Assembly (NCBI GenBank): GCA_959018215.1
Contig: CAUEKL010000044.1
Location: forward strand, 1-13,002
Length of the DNA stretch: 13,002 nucleotides
DNA from: an uncultured Gemmiger sp.
GTDB lineage: Bacteria > Bacillota > Clostridia > Oscillospirales > Ruminococcaceae
Direction of reading: 5' to 3'
In this document: positions 1-6,095 of the stretch, piece after piece
Layout of the letters: each line of letters starts with the position of its first letter
How positions within the stretch are numbered: the first letter of the stretch is position 1
Notes under the pieces: model-generated
The model's database searches: none
What the model was told of the DNA's origin: nothing
The model's input: the letters and a program-made list of their open reading frames with translations, nothing else
Made by a program: the position numbers and the translations under genes

Positions 1-320
1 GCCCGGCCCTGACCGAGGTGCCCGGTGCCATCTTCTCCTCTCCCATTGTGCGGCAGGAGACCCCCGCCGTGCCCGACGAGGACCCGCCTGCCGCCGGTCC
101 CCAGCTGCCGGTGATGCCCAGCTTCGGGGATGAGGAGGACTACGACGAGCCCGACGAACCGGAGGAACCCGAGGCGGCGGAGCCGACGGAAGCCCCCGCT
201 CCGCAGACCGGTGACACAGCCGCGCCCGCTGCGGACAAGCCGGTTCCCCAGCCCGGGGTGACCCGGGTCAAGGCGGTGCGCGCCCTGCGCGCGCTGCGCC
301 GCCGCACCCACAAACAGTAA
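1..320 (+). CDS. 3' end of an unidentified protein with an acidic proline-rich tail (5' truncated)
   Basis: The reading frame is open from the first base of the window to a TAA at 318-320, so the true start lies upstream; the GTG at 18 is probably only an internal valine. About 105 residues are visible. They are low complexity: a Pro/Glu/Asp/Ala-rich stretch with repeated DEP and EEP steps, then a strongly basic C-terminus rich in Arg, Lys and Ala (VKAVRALRALRRRTHKQ). An acidic spacer followed by a basic tail suggests a disordered linker and a nucleic-acid, ribosome or membrane-surface contact, but no domain is visible and I do not recognise the family. It converges on the cyclophilin gene, and the hairpin at 376-410 follows its stop. 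Confidence 0.6.
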   Translation, partial: PALTEVPGAIFSSPIVRQETPAVPDEDPPAAGPQLPVMPSFGDEEDYDEPDEPEEPEAAEPTEAPAPQTGDTAAPAADKPVPQPGVTRVKAVRALRALRRRTHKQ

Positions 321-375
321 GGTCCCGGCGTTCTGTGCGCCGTTCCCGAAAAGCAGACCTGAGAAGAAAGAGAAA

Positions 376-410
376 GCCAGCGCCCTGCGGTGTTACCGCA
401 GGGCGCTGGC
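376..410 (-). terminator. Intrinsic terminator between convergent genes (probably bidirectional)
   Basis: A perfect 16-bp stem (left arm 376-391, right arm 395-410) with a 3-nt loop lies between two convergent genes. On the minus strand the hairpin is followed by a pyrimidine/T-rich run (tttctctttcttctc, complement of 361-375), as expected for ending the cyclophilin transcript 12 bp after its stop. On the plus strand the following bases (gcatagtata) have no U-tract, so plus-strand termination would be weaker. Confidence 0.8.
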
Positions 411-422
411 GCATAGTATAGG

Positions 423-1205
423 TTATTCGGCGGATTCGGCGGTGGCCGGTTCCGGTCCGGGATAGGTGGTGATGGTCACCTTGTTGATGGTGATGGTCTC
501 CTCCGGGCGGAAGGTGTCGGTGCCGTCCTCATTCACAGCGGTGGGGGCGCAGGCCATGGCGTCCACCACCTCCATGCCCAGATACACCTGGCCGAACACC
601 GTGTCGGTGTTGTCCAGGTAGGGCAGGCCGCCGCCGTCCGCATAGGCAGCGATCTGGCTCTCGGTGTATCCGTTGGCGGCCAGCTCCTCCTGCGTGGCTT
701 TGTCCACGCTGTCCGGCAGGGCCGTCACAAAATAAAACTGGCTGGTGCCTCCCTCGGCGTCCCCGCCGGAAGCAAAGGCCGCGCACAGCGCCCCGGTATA
801 GTGGCGCAGGTCGGTGCTGGCCTCCAGGGGATAGGGATTGTTGCTCCAGATGGTGGACCCGCCGGTGCCGGTGCCGGTGGCGTCGCCCCCCTGCACCGCA
901 AAGCCGTACTCACTGCGCCAGATCACCGTGCCGTCATAGTACCCGGTGCGGGCCAGCCCCACAAAATTTTCCACCGCCATGGTGGCCGTGTCGGGGTACA
1001 GCACCGCCCGCACCTCGCCCAGGCTGGTGTCGAAAATGGCGATCAGGTCCCCGTCCGCCGGGGCGGTGAACTGCCGTTCGCCGCTTTCCACCGCGGGACG
1101 GTCGGGCAGCTTGTGACCGCCCTCCTGTTCGGAGCAGGCGGTCAGGCAAAGGGCCAGCAGCGCCGCAAAACACGCCGCTGCGCGCAGTTTTTTCCGTGTG
1201 GGCAT
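423..1205 (-). CDS. Cyclophilin-type peptidyl-prolyl cis-trans isomerase, lipoprotein
   Basis: The 260-residue protein has a lipoprotein signal: basic start MPTRKK, hydrophobic segment about 8-21 and lipobox LTAC with the lipidated Cys at 24. The mature enzyme should therefore sit on the outer face of the membrane and help fold exported proteins by isomerising X-Pro bonds. The cyclophilin domain spans about 53-247. Visible family signatures are Arg97 in the IWR motif (the catalytic Arg, in the place of FHR), QGGDATGTGTGG at 105-116, QFYFV at 156-160 and VFGQV at 203-207. An insertion of about 30 residues before VFGQV is, as I recall, usual in Firmicute members. The ATG is preceded by aaggagg (1212-1218, minus strand) at 6-nt spacing. 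An extended -10 promoter lies upstream and a hairpin terminator downstream, so it appears monocistronic. Family assignment is secure; the client proteins are unknown. Confidence 0.93.
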   Translation of the reverse strand: MPTRKKLRAAACFAALLALCLTACSEQEGGHKLPDRPAVESGERQFTAPADGDLIAIFDTSLGEVRAVLYPDTATMAVENFVGLARTGYYDGTVIWRSEYGFAVQGGDATGTGTGGSTIWSNNPYPLEASTDLRHYTGALCAAFASGGDAEGGTSQFYFVTALPDSVDKATQEELAANGYTESQIAAYADGGGLPYLDNTDTVFGQVYLGMEVVDAMACAPTAVNEDGTDTFRPEETITINKVTITTYPGPEPATAESAE

Positions 1206-1249
1206 AAGCAGCCTCCTTGGGGGGAATGATCTTGGCGCATGATAAATTC

Positions 1250-1258
1250 AGTATACCA
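1250..1258 (-). promoter_or_regulatory. Extended -10 promoter for the cyclophilin gene
   Basis: Read on the minus strand this is TGGTATACT, an extended -10 (TGn then TATACT, 5 of 6 to TATAAT). It lies about 45 bp upstream of the ATG at 1205. No good -35 hexamer is found at 17-bp spacing, which fits an extended -10 promoter. Confidence 0.5.
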
Positions 1259-1280
1259 CAATTTCCTCGCAAAGCATAGC

Positions 1281-1309
1281 TTGACGTGGAACAAAAAAAC
1301 AAGTACACT
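1281..1309 (+). promoter_or_regulatory. Sigma-A type promoter for the DUF1292 gene
   Basis: TTGACG (1281-1286), a 17-bp spacer, then TACACT (1304-1309). TATAAG at 1309-1314 is an alternative -10 but would leave a 22-bp spacer. The promoter is divergent from the cyclophilin promoter and leads into the gene starting at 1369; the 6S RNA downstream may share this transcript. Confidence 0.55.
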
Positions 1310-1368
1310 ATAAGCGTACAAGGAAACCAACAGGGCCTTGGGGCCCGATGTTTTTTAGGAGAAAAACT

Positions 1369-1698
1369 ATGGCTGACGAACTGACCCCTGAAATGCTGGA
1401 AGAGGCTTCCCCCGACCTGCTGACGCTGGAGGATGAGGACGGCAAGGAGTGCACCTTTGAAGTCATCGACGTGACCGAGATCGACGGTACCCGCTACATG
1501 GCGGTGGTGCCCTACCAGGAGGACCCCGAGTCCCTGGAAGAGGACGCCGAACTGATCCTGATGCGCATCGGCACCGACGAGGACGGCGAATATATGGACA
1601 TTGTGGATGACGACGAAGAGCTCATCCGCGTGGGCAAGGTGTTCGAAGAACGCCTGAAAGCGATGTTCGACATCGACGATTCCGAGCTGGAAAACTGA
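1369..1698 (+). CDS. DUF1292 family protein (YrzB-like), small acidic
   Basis: The protein has 109 residues and is very acidic (many Asp/Glu). The pattern of an acidic LTLEDEDGKECTFEVIDV opening, then DGTRYMAVVPYQ, LILMRIGTDEDGEYMDIVDDDEEL and a C-terminal FEERL helix matches the DUF1292 family (B. subtilis YrzB and relatives), whose function is not established. I place the start at the ATG at 1369, which has AGGAG (1357-1361) at 7-nt spacing. An in-frame upstream ATG at 1348 lacks a ribosome binding site, and its 5' codons contain the RBS itself. The stop is only about 8 bp before the structured RNA. In many Firmicutes this family lies near yrzL and yrrK, but not here. Confidence 0.85.
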   Translation: MADELTPEMLEEASPDLLTLEDEDGKECTFEVIDVTEIDGTRYMAVVPYQEDPESLEEDAELILMRIGTDEDGEYMDIVDDDEELIRVGKVFEERLKAMFDIDDSELEN

Positions 1699-1700
1699 AC

Positions 1701-1910
1701 CAAACACCCTGCGCGGTTCGATTTGTTGCGGCTTTATATGATCCTACTAATCAAATCTAGGGAGCCCGGAAAGTCCTCTGCAGGATCGCAGACCTCCCGC
1801 CCCGCTTCGGCGGTCAGCGGAGGAAGGGAGCGTGAACGCAGCGGCAGGGCACCCACCTGCTCATAACAGTAGGTTTTGATTGGTCGCAGACGGCTGTGCG
1901 GGGTATATTA
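1701..1910 (+). ncRNA. ssrS: 6S RNA (regulator of housekeeping RNA polymerase), probable
   Basis: This is a non-coding stretch of about 210 nt that folds into a long rod. The ends close through ccctgcgc (1707-1714) with gtgcgggg (1896-1903). An inner helix joins 1747-1758 to 1871-1883 (core aatcaaa/tttgatt). The far arm ends in a ccgc-UUCG-gcgg tetraloop hairpin (1802-1813). The 3' strand carries acccacct (1851-1858) and can form a small acctgct/agtaggt hairpin (1855-1861 with 1868-1874), an alternative to the inner helix. These traits, especially the ccctgcg opening and the cacccacct segment, recall Firmicute 6S RNAs. 6S RNA binds sigma-A RNA polymerase by mimicking an open promoter and represses transcription in stationary phase. 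No separate promoter is obvious, so it may be processed from the DUF1292 transcript. The exact ends are uncertain. Confidence 0.7.
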
Positions 1911-1920
1911 GGCAATTCAT

Positions 1921-1951
1921 CGCCGGGCGGTTCCGCCGCCCGGCGTTTTTT
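1921..1951 (+). terminator. Rho-independent terminator after the 6S-like RNA
   Basis: A perfect 10-bp G+C-rich stem (1921-1930 with 1936-1945) with a 5-nt loop is followed by six T residues (1946-1951). It ends the structured RNA transcript. Only 35 bp separate it from the next start codon, so the downstream gene must depend on read-through or on a promoter buried in the RNA. Confidence 0.9.
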
Positions 1952-1986
1952 GGAATAAAAAACTGTGTGAGAGGGGAGTGTTTGGC

Positions 1987-2691
1987 TTGGCCGGTCGTGT
2001 TGCGGCAGGGGACAAGCTGCCTTTCTTTTTGTATGATACGCCCTACAGCGCCCAGAACCGCTTCCGGGACCTGCTGGCCCAGACGGCCCCGCTGGTGCTG
2101 GTATTCATGAACAACTTCGGTCATCCGGTCACCCGCACCTTTGCGGAGCGCTACACCGACACCTTCGACGGCCTGCACAGCGGCGGGCTGGCCATGGTGG
2201 TGCGGTCCCGGGCGGACAAGCTGGCCCGCAGCATCGGCCCGGATACCCTGCCCTTCCCCTTGCTGTGCGACGCCGACGGGGTGCTGTATGATCTTCTGGA
2301 CATTCCCCAGCGCAGCGGGACCCTGACCGCCTACAGCCTGGAAGCCTGGAAAATCCTGCGGGAAGCCAAGCGCAACGGCTACAAGCCCCCCAAGAACAAT
2401 GTGCTGGACATGCCCCTGACCCTGATTGTGGATGCCGACGGCACCGTGCTCTTCGCCCATTACGGGTCCAGCCTCACCGACCTGCCCGAGGACTGCGACG
2501 CCATCCAGGCTCTGCTGGAAGAGCTGGAACTGGTGCCCGGCGAGGAAGAGGGCGCCGACGAGGACGTGCCCATCTACACCCCGGCGGACGAATCTCCCCG
2601 GATTCCCGGCCTCACCGACGCCGACAACACCGAAGAGTTCGACCGTACCGGCGTGCTCCGCCTGTTTGACGATACCTTCAAGGGCGAATAA
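1987..2691 (+). CDS. Peroxiredoxin-like (AhpC/TSA2, PRX-like2) protein lacking active-site cysteines
   Basis: The 234-residue protein has a thioredoxin-fold layout: beta strand PLVLVF at 35-40, an active-site-like loop and helix at 41-60, LAMVVRSRADKLARSIGPD at 68-86, LPFPLLCDADGVLYDLLDI at 88-106, a long helical insert at 117-132, and PLTLIVDADGTVLFAHYG at 143-160. This matches the PRX-like2/AhpC-TSA2 group. In that group the loop reads roughly G-C-P-x-C-R; here it is GHPVTR (45-50), so both positions lack cysteine. The only cysteines, 94 and 170, lie elsewhere. Peroxidase activity is therefore unlikely by the usual mechanism. The tail (181-234) is acidic. The RBS gaggggag (1970-1977) sits 9 nt before TTG 1987 and abuts GTG 1978, so I chose TTG; GTG 1978 would add three residues. 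Confidence 0.72.
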   Translation: MAGRVAAGDKLPFFLYDTPYSAQNRFRDLLAQTAPLVLVFMNNFGHPVTRTFAERYTDTFDGLHSGGLAMVVRSRADKLARSIGPDTLPFPLLCDADGVLYDLLDIPQRSGTLTAYSLEAWKILREAKRNGYKPPKNNVLDMPLTLIVDADGTVLFAHYGSSLTDLPEDCDAIQALLEELELVPGEEEGADEDVPIYTPADESPRIPGLTDADNTEEFDRTGVLRLFDDTFKGE

Positions 2692-2743
2692 CATCGCACA
2701 GACTGGTCCCGAGAATCAGTTTGTCTGTGTATGAAAACAAATG

Positions 2744-2777
2744 CACCCTCCGGCTTCTGATGTGAAGCCAGGGGGTG
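2744..2777 (-). terminator. Hairpin terminator of the XRE repressor gene
   Basis: A 14-bp imperfect stem (2744-2757 with 2764-2777, one wobble and one mismatch) with a 6-nt loop lies 4 bp beyond the minus-strand stop. It is followed on that strand by a T-rich run (catttgttttcat). It may also act weakly on transcripts from the plus-strand gene ending at 2691. Confidence 0.7.
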
Positions 2778-2781
2778 TTCG

Positions 2782-3003
2782 TCATTTCGGGGCAGAAGGG
2801 GTGTTGCTCAACCCCAGAATATAGTCGGTGGAAACATGATAGTATTTGGCCAGACGAATTAGGTGGCGAATGGGAAGTTCACTTGCCCCACGTTCGTAGC
2901 GGGCATACATGGTCTGGGAGGTGCCGAGAATCTGAGCAATTTCAACCTGAGTCTTGTCAGAATCCTCCCGTAAGTCCCGAATCCTTTTCTGATAAATATT
3001 CAT
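2782..3003 (-). CDS. XRE/Cro-C1 family helix-turn-helix transcriptional regulator
   Basis: The 73-residue protein is almost entirely one HTH_3 domain. The scanning helix lies at about 18-29 (TQVEIAQILGTS), the recognition helix at about 30-40 (QTMYARYERGA), followed by IRHLIRLAKYYHVSTDYILGL. There is no C-terminal sensor or dimerisation domain, so it is a minimal DNA-binding protein, probably a repressor working as a dimer. It is divergent from the zinc-ribbon membrane protein gene, and the space between them holds three ATTTACTA half-sites overlapping the neighbour's promoter. It probably represses that gene and itself. The ATG at 3003 is the only reasonable start; the nearest Shine-Dalgarno-like run (gggagg) is about 13 nt away, further than usual, so translation may be weak. 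Base composition is lower in G+C than the flanking genes. Confidence 0.88.
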   Translation of the reverse strand: MNIYQKRIRDLREDSDKTQVEIAQILGTSQTMYARYERGASELPIRHLIRLAKYYHVSTDYILGLSNTPSAPK

Positions 3004-3049
3004 GGGAACAAGAAATCCCTCCCTTCCGGTTTCGTAGTGAGCGTAGCAT

Positions 3050-3080
3050 AGTATAGATATTTACTATTGACTTTAGTAAA
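3050..3080 (-). promoter_or_regulatory. Possible promoter of the XRE repressor gene
   Basis: On the minus strand TATACT (complement of 3050-3055) lies about 47 bp before the ATG. Possible -35 sequences are poor: TTTACT at 19-bp spacing or TTACTA at 18-bp spacing, both inside the operator half-site 3074-3081. Their overlap with the operator would give autoregulation. Confidence 0.4.
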
Positions 3081-3091
3081 TATATTTACTA
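3059..3091. promoter_or_regulatory. Tandem palindromic operator in the divergent XRE promoter region
   Basis: Three identical 8-bp half-sites occur: ATTTACTA at 3059-3066, its complement TAGTAAAT at 3074-3081, and ATTTACTA at 3084-3091. They form two overlapping perfect palindromes. One is ATTTACTA-N7-TAGTAAAT (3059-3081); the other is the contiguous 18-bp TAGTAAATATATTTACTA (3074-3091). They overlap the -35 (3067-3072) and the start of the -10 (3090-3095) of the plus-strand promoter, the position expected for a steric repressor. The adjacent XRE protein is the obvious binder; that is inference. Confidence 0.75.
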
Positions 3092-3095
3092 GAAT
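3067..3095 (+). promoter_or_regulatory. Sigma-A promoter of the zinc-ribbon membrane protein gene
   Basis: TTGACT (3067-3072, 5 of 6), a 17-bp spacer and TAGAAT (3090-3095, 5 of 6). This is a near-consensus promoter, so the gene would be strongly expressed unless blocked. Both elements are embedded in the palindromic operator. The start codon is 44 bp downstream of the -10. Confidence 0.8.
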
Positions 3096-3138
3096 AAGAG
3101 CGGGCCCTTATCCAAATAAGAAACAGGAGGAATCGCAT

Positions 3139-3666
3139 ATGAATTGCAGCCAATGCAATACCCCGTTGATGGACGGGACGGAGTTCTGCCCAAAGTGTGG
3201 AACTCGTGTAGGACATAAAGAAGAAAAAGTTCGGTATTTTACTAGTCCCAAAAGCATGGCGAATGTGTCGTTGATATCCACCATCGTTTGTGTGGCGGCA
3301 ACGGTGGTATGTGGCGTTTTTTATGCAAATCGTCCGTACAGTATGGACAGCAGCGTGGAATTGACGCTTCTCTTTGTTGTTTGTCTGGCCCCATTGCTGG
3401 CCCTGATTGAGATTTTCCAGATGGTCATGCGCTCAAAAATTAGCATTTGCGCGGATGATACCGGAATACATGGAATCTGGCCCGGTGCCATGTTTGGGGC
3501 CAGTACGGTGACGGTGGAGCCGTTCCGCTTAGCCTACTCGGAAATCGAGGCGGTAGAGACCAGAAACGGACGTTTTTGCATTCAGACTGCGGGAAAATGG
3601 AAATGCATGTTTCTGGAACAGTCCGACGAACTTGTGGCACTGATCCGGGAAAAACAGGGGCGCTGA
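3139..3666 (+). CDS. Zinc-ribbon membrane protein with a C-terminal PH-like region
   Basis: The protein has 175 residues. The N-terminus is a zinc ribbon with C3xxC6 and C17xxC20 (CSQC ... CPKC), the double-CxxC zinc_ribbon_2 type often found at the N-terminus of Firmicute membrane proteins. Two hydrophobic segments follow at about 42-63 and 74-97. The C-terminal part (about 98-172) alternates short strands (SKISICADDTGIHGIW, RLAYSEIEAVETRNGRFCIQT) and ends in a helix, resembling a bacterial PH-like domain. The cytoplasmic ribbon and PH-like part suggest a membrane-anchored adaptor; no enzyme motif is seen. The ATG at 3139 has AGGAGG (3125-3130) at 8-nt spacing; an in-frame upstream start near 3067 would overlap the promoter and is rejected. 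It is probably controlled by the divergent XRE repressor and ended by the hairpin at 3682. Confidence 0.82.
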   Translation: MNCSQCNTPLMDGTEFCPKCGTRVGHKEEKVRYFTSPKSMANVSLISTIVCVAATVVCGVFYANRPYSMDSSVELTLLFVVCLAPLLALIEIFQMVMRSKISICADDTGIHGIWPGAMFGASTVTVEPFRLAYSEIEAVETRNGRFCIQTAGKWKCMFLEQSDELVALIREKQGR

Positions 3667-3681
3667 CTCCCCGAATATATA

Positions 3682-3728
3682 ATGCCTCCCGGCGGCAGGA
3701 GTGTGTCCTGTCGCCGGGAGGCATTTTT
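3682..3728 (+). terminator. Strong rho-independent terminator
   Basis: A 19-bp stem (3682-3700 with 3706-3724, one G-U wobble) with a gtgtg loop is followed by a run of T (3724-3728). It lies 15 bp after the stop of the zinc-ribbon gene. It insulates the nonulosonate operon, whose promoter begins about 34 bp further on. Confidence 0.9.
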
Positions 3729-3761
3729 GCCATCCAAAATAAAACTTTGCTAAGGGCCGCC

Positions 3762-3790
3762 TTGCCGTTTGACACCAAACGGTTTATAAT
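3762..3790 (+). promoter_or_regulatory. Main promoter of the nonulosonic acid operon
   Basis: TTGCCG (3762-3767), a 17-bp spacer and a perfect TATAAT (3785-3790). It lies 42 bp before the first gene of the operon and just after a strong terminator, so it is probably the chief promoter for all genes from 3832 onward. A consensus TTGACA at 3769-3774 also exists but is only 10 bp from the TATAAT and cannot pair with it. Confidence 0.7.
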
Positions 3791-3831
3791 AAAGACTGAA
3801 TTTTTGTAATATAAGATCGGGGGACGTATTT

Positions 3832-5004
3832 ATGTCTGCTTTTATCCCGTTGTCTGTACCGAATTTCGGCGAAAAGGAGGCCGCCCGGGCGGCCGAAGCC
3901 ATCACCTCCGGCTGGGTGTCCACCAGCGGCGCCCGGGTGGGTGAATTTGAGCAGGCCCTGGCCGACTATGTGGGCATGCCCCGGGCCGTAGCTTCCAACG
4001 GCGGGTCTTCGGCGCTGCATCTGGCCGCCATGGCCGCCGGCATCCGCCCCGGGCAGGAGGTCATCGTGCCCACCCTGACCTTCATTGCCGCCGTCAACCC
4101 CCTGACCCGCTATATGGGCGCCGAGCCGGTCTTCATCGGCTGCGACGATTCCTGGTGCATCGACCCCGACGCCGTGGAGGACTTCTGTGCCAACCACTGC
4201 ACCCTGAAGGAGGACGGCCTGTACAACAACAAGACCGGCGCCAGGGTGGCCGCCCTGGAAGTGGTGCATGTCTTCGGCAATATGGCCGATATGCCCCGCA
4301 TTCTGGAAATTGCCAAAAAGTACCGCCTGACCCTCATTGAGGACGCCACCGAGGCCCTGGGTACCAAGTACGTTTCCGGCCCGTTGTCCGGCAAGTTCGC
4401 CGGCACCATGGGCGATGTGGGCTGCTACAGCTTCAACGGCAACAAGATCATCACCACCGGCGCCGGCGGTATGCTGGTGTCCAACCATCCCGACTGGGCG
4501 GAGCACGCCAAGCACCTGTCCACCCAGGCCAAGAGCGACATGCTCCAGTTCTTCCACGACGAGGTGGGTTACAACTACCGCATGACCAACGTCCAGGCCT
4601 GCCTGGGTCTGGCCCAGCTGGAACGGCTGGAGGATTTCATTGCCACCAAGATCGCCCGCTACAACCAGTATAAGGACGCCCTGGACGGCTACCACGGCCT
4701 GCGCATCCTGCCTTTCAAGACCGAAGCCGAAGGGGTGCGCGCCAACCACTGGTTCTACAGCCTGTATCTGGGTGAGACTTCCCTGGACCGGGATACGGTC
4801 ATTGCCACTTTGCAGGACCAGGGCATCCAGACCCGCCCGGTGTGGGCCCTCATCCACGAGCAGGCGGACTACCCCCGCAACGAGGCCTACCATCTGGAAA
4901 AGGCCCGGGACCTGCGGGCCCACATCGTCAACCTGCCCTGCTCCACCAACCTGAGCGAAGCCGACTGCGCCCGCGTCATCGACGCGGTGAAGGCGCTGGT
5001 CTGA
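3832..5004 (+). CDS. legC: LegC-family PLP-dependent sugar aminotransferase (DegT/DnrJ/EryC1 fold)
   Basis: The 390-residue protein is a full-length DegT/DnrJ/EryC1-type nucleotide-sugar aminotransferase. Visible residues are the cofactor-binding SNGGSSALH region (55-63), Asp171 in LIEDATEALGT (binds the PLP ring nitrogen), the Schiff-base Lys205 in FNGNKIITTGAGG, GYNYRMTN (246-253) and TRPVW (334-338). The stretch with a long loop at 118-137 and EALGTKY is typical of LegC-like enzymes next to PtmE/NeuB genes. LegC transfers an amino group from glutamate to C4 of a 4-keto-6-deoxy nucleotide sugar in legionaminic acid synthesis. It is first in the operon, with an SD-like ggggga (3819-3823 plus) 7 nt before the ATG. 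The required 4,6-dehydratase (LegB) is not in the window, so the ketosugar substrate is uncertain. Alternatives are a PglE- or Per-like aminotransferase. Confidence 0.85.
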   Translation: MSAFIPLSVPNFGEKEAARAAEAITSGWVSTSGARVGEFEQALADYVGMPRAVASNGGSSALHLAAMAAGIRPGQEVIVPTLTFIAAVNPLTRYMGAEPVFIGCDDSWCIDPDAVEDFCANHCTLKEDGLYNNKTGARVAALEVVHVFGNMADMPRILEIAKKYRLTLIEDATEALGTKYVSGPLSGKFAGTMGDVGCYSFNGNKIITTGAGGMLVSNHPDWAEHAKHLSTQAKSDMLQFFHDEVGYNYRMTNVQACLGLAQLERLEDFIATKIARYNQYKDALDGYHGLRILPFKTEAEGVRANHWFYSLYLGETSLDRDTVIATLQDQGIQTRPVWALIHEQADYPRNEAYHLEKARDLRAHIVNLPCSTNLSEADCARVIDAVKALV

Positions 5005-5033
5005 AACTGACTGCATAAAAGGGGAGAACCGCC

Positions 5034-6083
5034 TTGCTCAAAATCGAAGAACTCTTCGTGGACCGCCATGCCACCGTGCTGGAAACCATGAAAAAGCTGG
5101 ACGAGACCGGCCAGCGTATCCTGTTCATTGCACCGGACGGGGTGCTGCAGGCCGTGGTCACCGACGGCGACATCCGCAAGTTCCTGCTCCGGGGCGGCAC
5201 ACTGGCCGAGCCCGTGGAACAGGCGGCCAACTTTTCGCCCAAAAGCCTGCCCGTGTCCGAGCGGGGCCGCGCCCGGGAGGAACTGCAGAAATACGGCATC
5301 GACGCCCTGCCCATCCTGAACACCAAGGGTGTCATCACCGACATCGTCTTTGCGGGCGGTGTGGATGTGGACAACCGCAAAAAGGTGGACATCCCGGTGG
5401 TCATGATGGCCGGCGGGCTGGGTACCCGGCTCTACCCTTATACCAAGATCCTGCCCAAACCCCTGATCCCGGTGGGGGAACAGCCCATTGCGGAGATGAT
5501 CATCGACCGCTTCCGGGAATTCGGCTGCCACCGGTTCAAGATGGTGGTCAACTATAAAAAGAACATGATCAAGTCCTATTTCGGGGAAGTGGAGAAGGAC
5601 TACGACCTGGAATTTGTGGACGAAGAACAGTTCATGGGCACCGGCGGCGGGCTCTGCCTGCTCAAGGGCAAGGTGGATTCCCCCTTCTTCTTCACCAACT
5701 GCGATACCCTGCTGGACCTGGATTTCGGGGACCTGTACGCCAAGCACAAGGAGCGGGGCAACCTGGTCACCATGGTCTGCGCCCTCAAGCACTACACCGT
5801 GCCTTATGGCGTGGTGGAACTGGGGGAGGACGGCGGCATCGCCGCCATGCGGGAAAAACCGGAACTGAACTTCCTGACCAACACCGGCGTGTACGTGGTG
5901 GAACCCCGGGTAGTGGAGGAGATGAAGGAAGGGGAAAACATCGGTTTCCCCGACGTCATCGAGCGCTACCGGGTGGCCGGGGAGAAGGTGGGGGTCTACC
6001 CCATCAACGAAAGTGCCTGGATGGACATGGGCCAGATGGAAGAGCTGGAAAAGATGCGCCGCAAACTGGAAACACAACGCTGA
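5034..6083 (+). CDS. ptmE: PtmE-like nucleotidyltransferase with N-terminal CBS pair
   Basis: The protein has 349 residues in two parts: tandem CBS motifs at about 1-115 (VVTDGDIRKFLL, ALPILNTKGVITDIV) and a sugar-phosphate nucleotidyltransferase at about 119-349. The latter has MAGGLGTRLYPYTKILPKPL (125-144; the GGxGTR loop and Lys142 bind the nucleotide and sugar phosphate), TNCDTLL (221-227, metal-binding Asp) and WMDMG (329-333). This is the architecture of Campylobacter PtmE, which makes GDP-glucosamine from glucosamine-1-phosphate for legionaminic acid. GDP use here is inferred from that family. The CBS pair suggests control by an adenine nucleotide. The TTG start is supported by aggggag (5020-5026) at 7-nt spacing; no ATG start fits. 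It lies 29 bp after legC and 12 bp before neuB. Confidence 0.87.
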   Translation: MLKIEELFVDRHATVLETMKKLDETGQRILFIAPDGVLQAVVTDGDIRKFLLRGGTLAEPVEQAANFSPKSLPVSERGRAREELQKYGIDALPILNTKGVITDIVFAGGVDVDNRKKVDIPVVMMAGGLGTRLYPYTKILPKPLIPVGEQPIAEMIIDRFREFGCHRFKMVVNYKKNMIKSYFGEVEKDYDLEFVDEEQFMGTGGGLCLLKGKVDSPFFFTNCDTLLDLDFGDLYAKHKERGNLVTMVCALKHYTVPYGVVELGEDGGIAAMREKPELNFLTNTGVYVVEPRVVEEMKEGENIGFPDVIERYRVAGEKVGVYPINESAWMDMGQMEELEKMRRKLETQR

Positions 6084-6095
6084 AAGGAAACAATT

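Noticed and set aside
1348..1368. The upstream ATG at 1348 as start of the DUF1292 protein
   Set aside because: The extra codons contain the AGGAG that serves the ATG at 1369, and the 1348 ATG has no ribosome binding site of its own.
1701..1910. RNase P RNA or another large RNA, suggested by ggaaagtcc at about 1777-1785
   Set aside because: The stretch is only about 210 nt, too short for RNase P RNA, and the surrounding conserved P4-type sequences are absent; the rod fold suits 6S RNA better.
1880..2110. A 76-codon plus-strand ORF starting in the structured RNA
   Set aside because: It spans the RNA 3' end and the terminator and is out of frame with the Prx-like gene that overlaps it; no RBS.
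3769..3790. Consensus TTGACA plus TATAAT as the operon promoter
   Set aside because: The spacer would be only 10 bp. TTGCCG at 3762-3767 gives a proper 17-bp spacer with the same -10.
3832..6083. A pseudaminic acid (Pse) pathway instead of a legionaminic or sialic one
   Set aside because: No PseB, PseG or PseH homologue is seen. NeuC-type hydrolysing epimerase, PtmE and the HCNTxYPTP form of the synthase fit the Leg/sialic branch; final proof needs product analysis.
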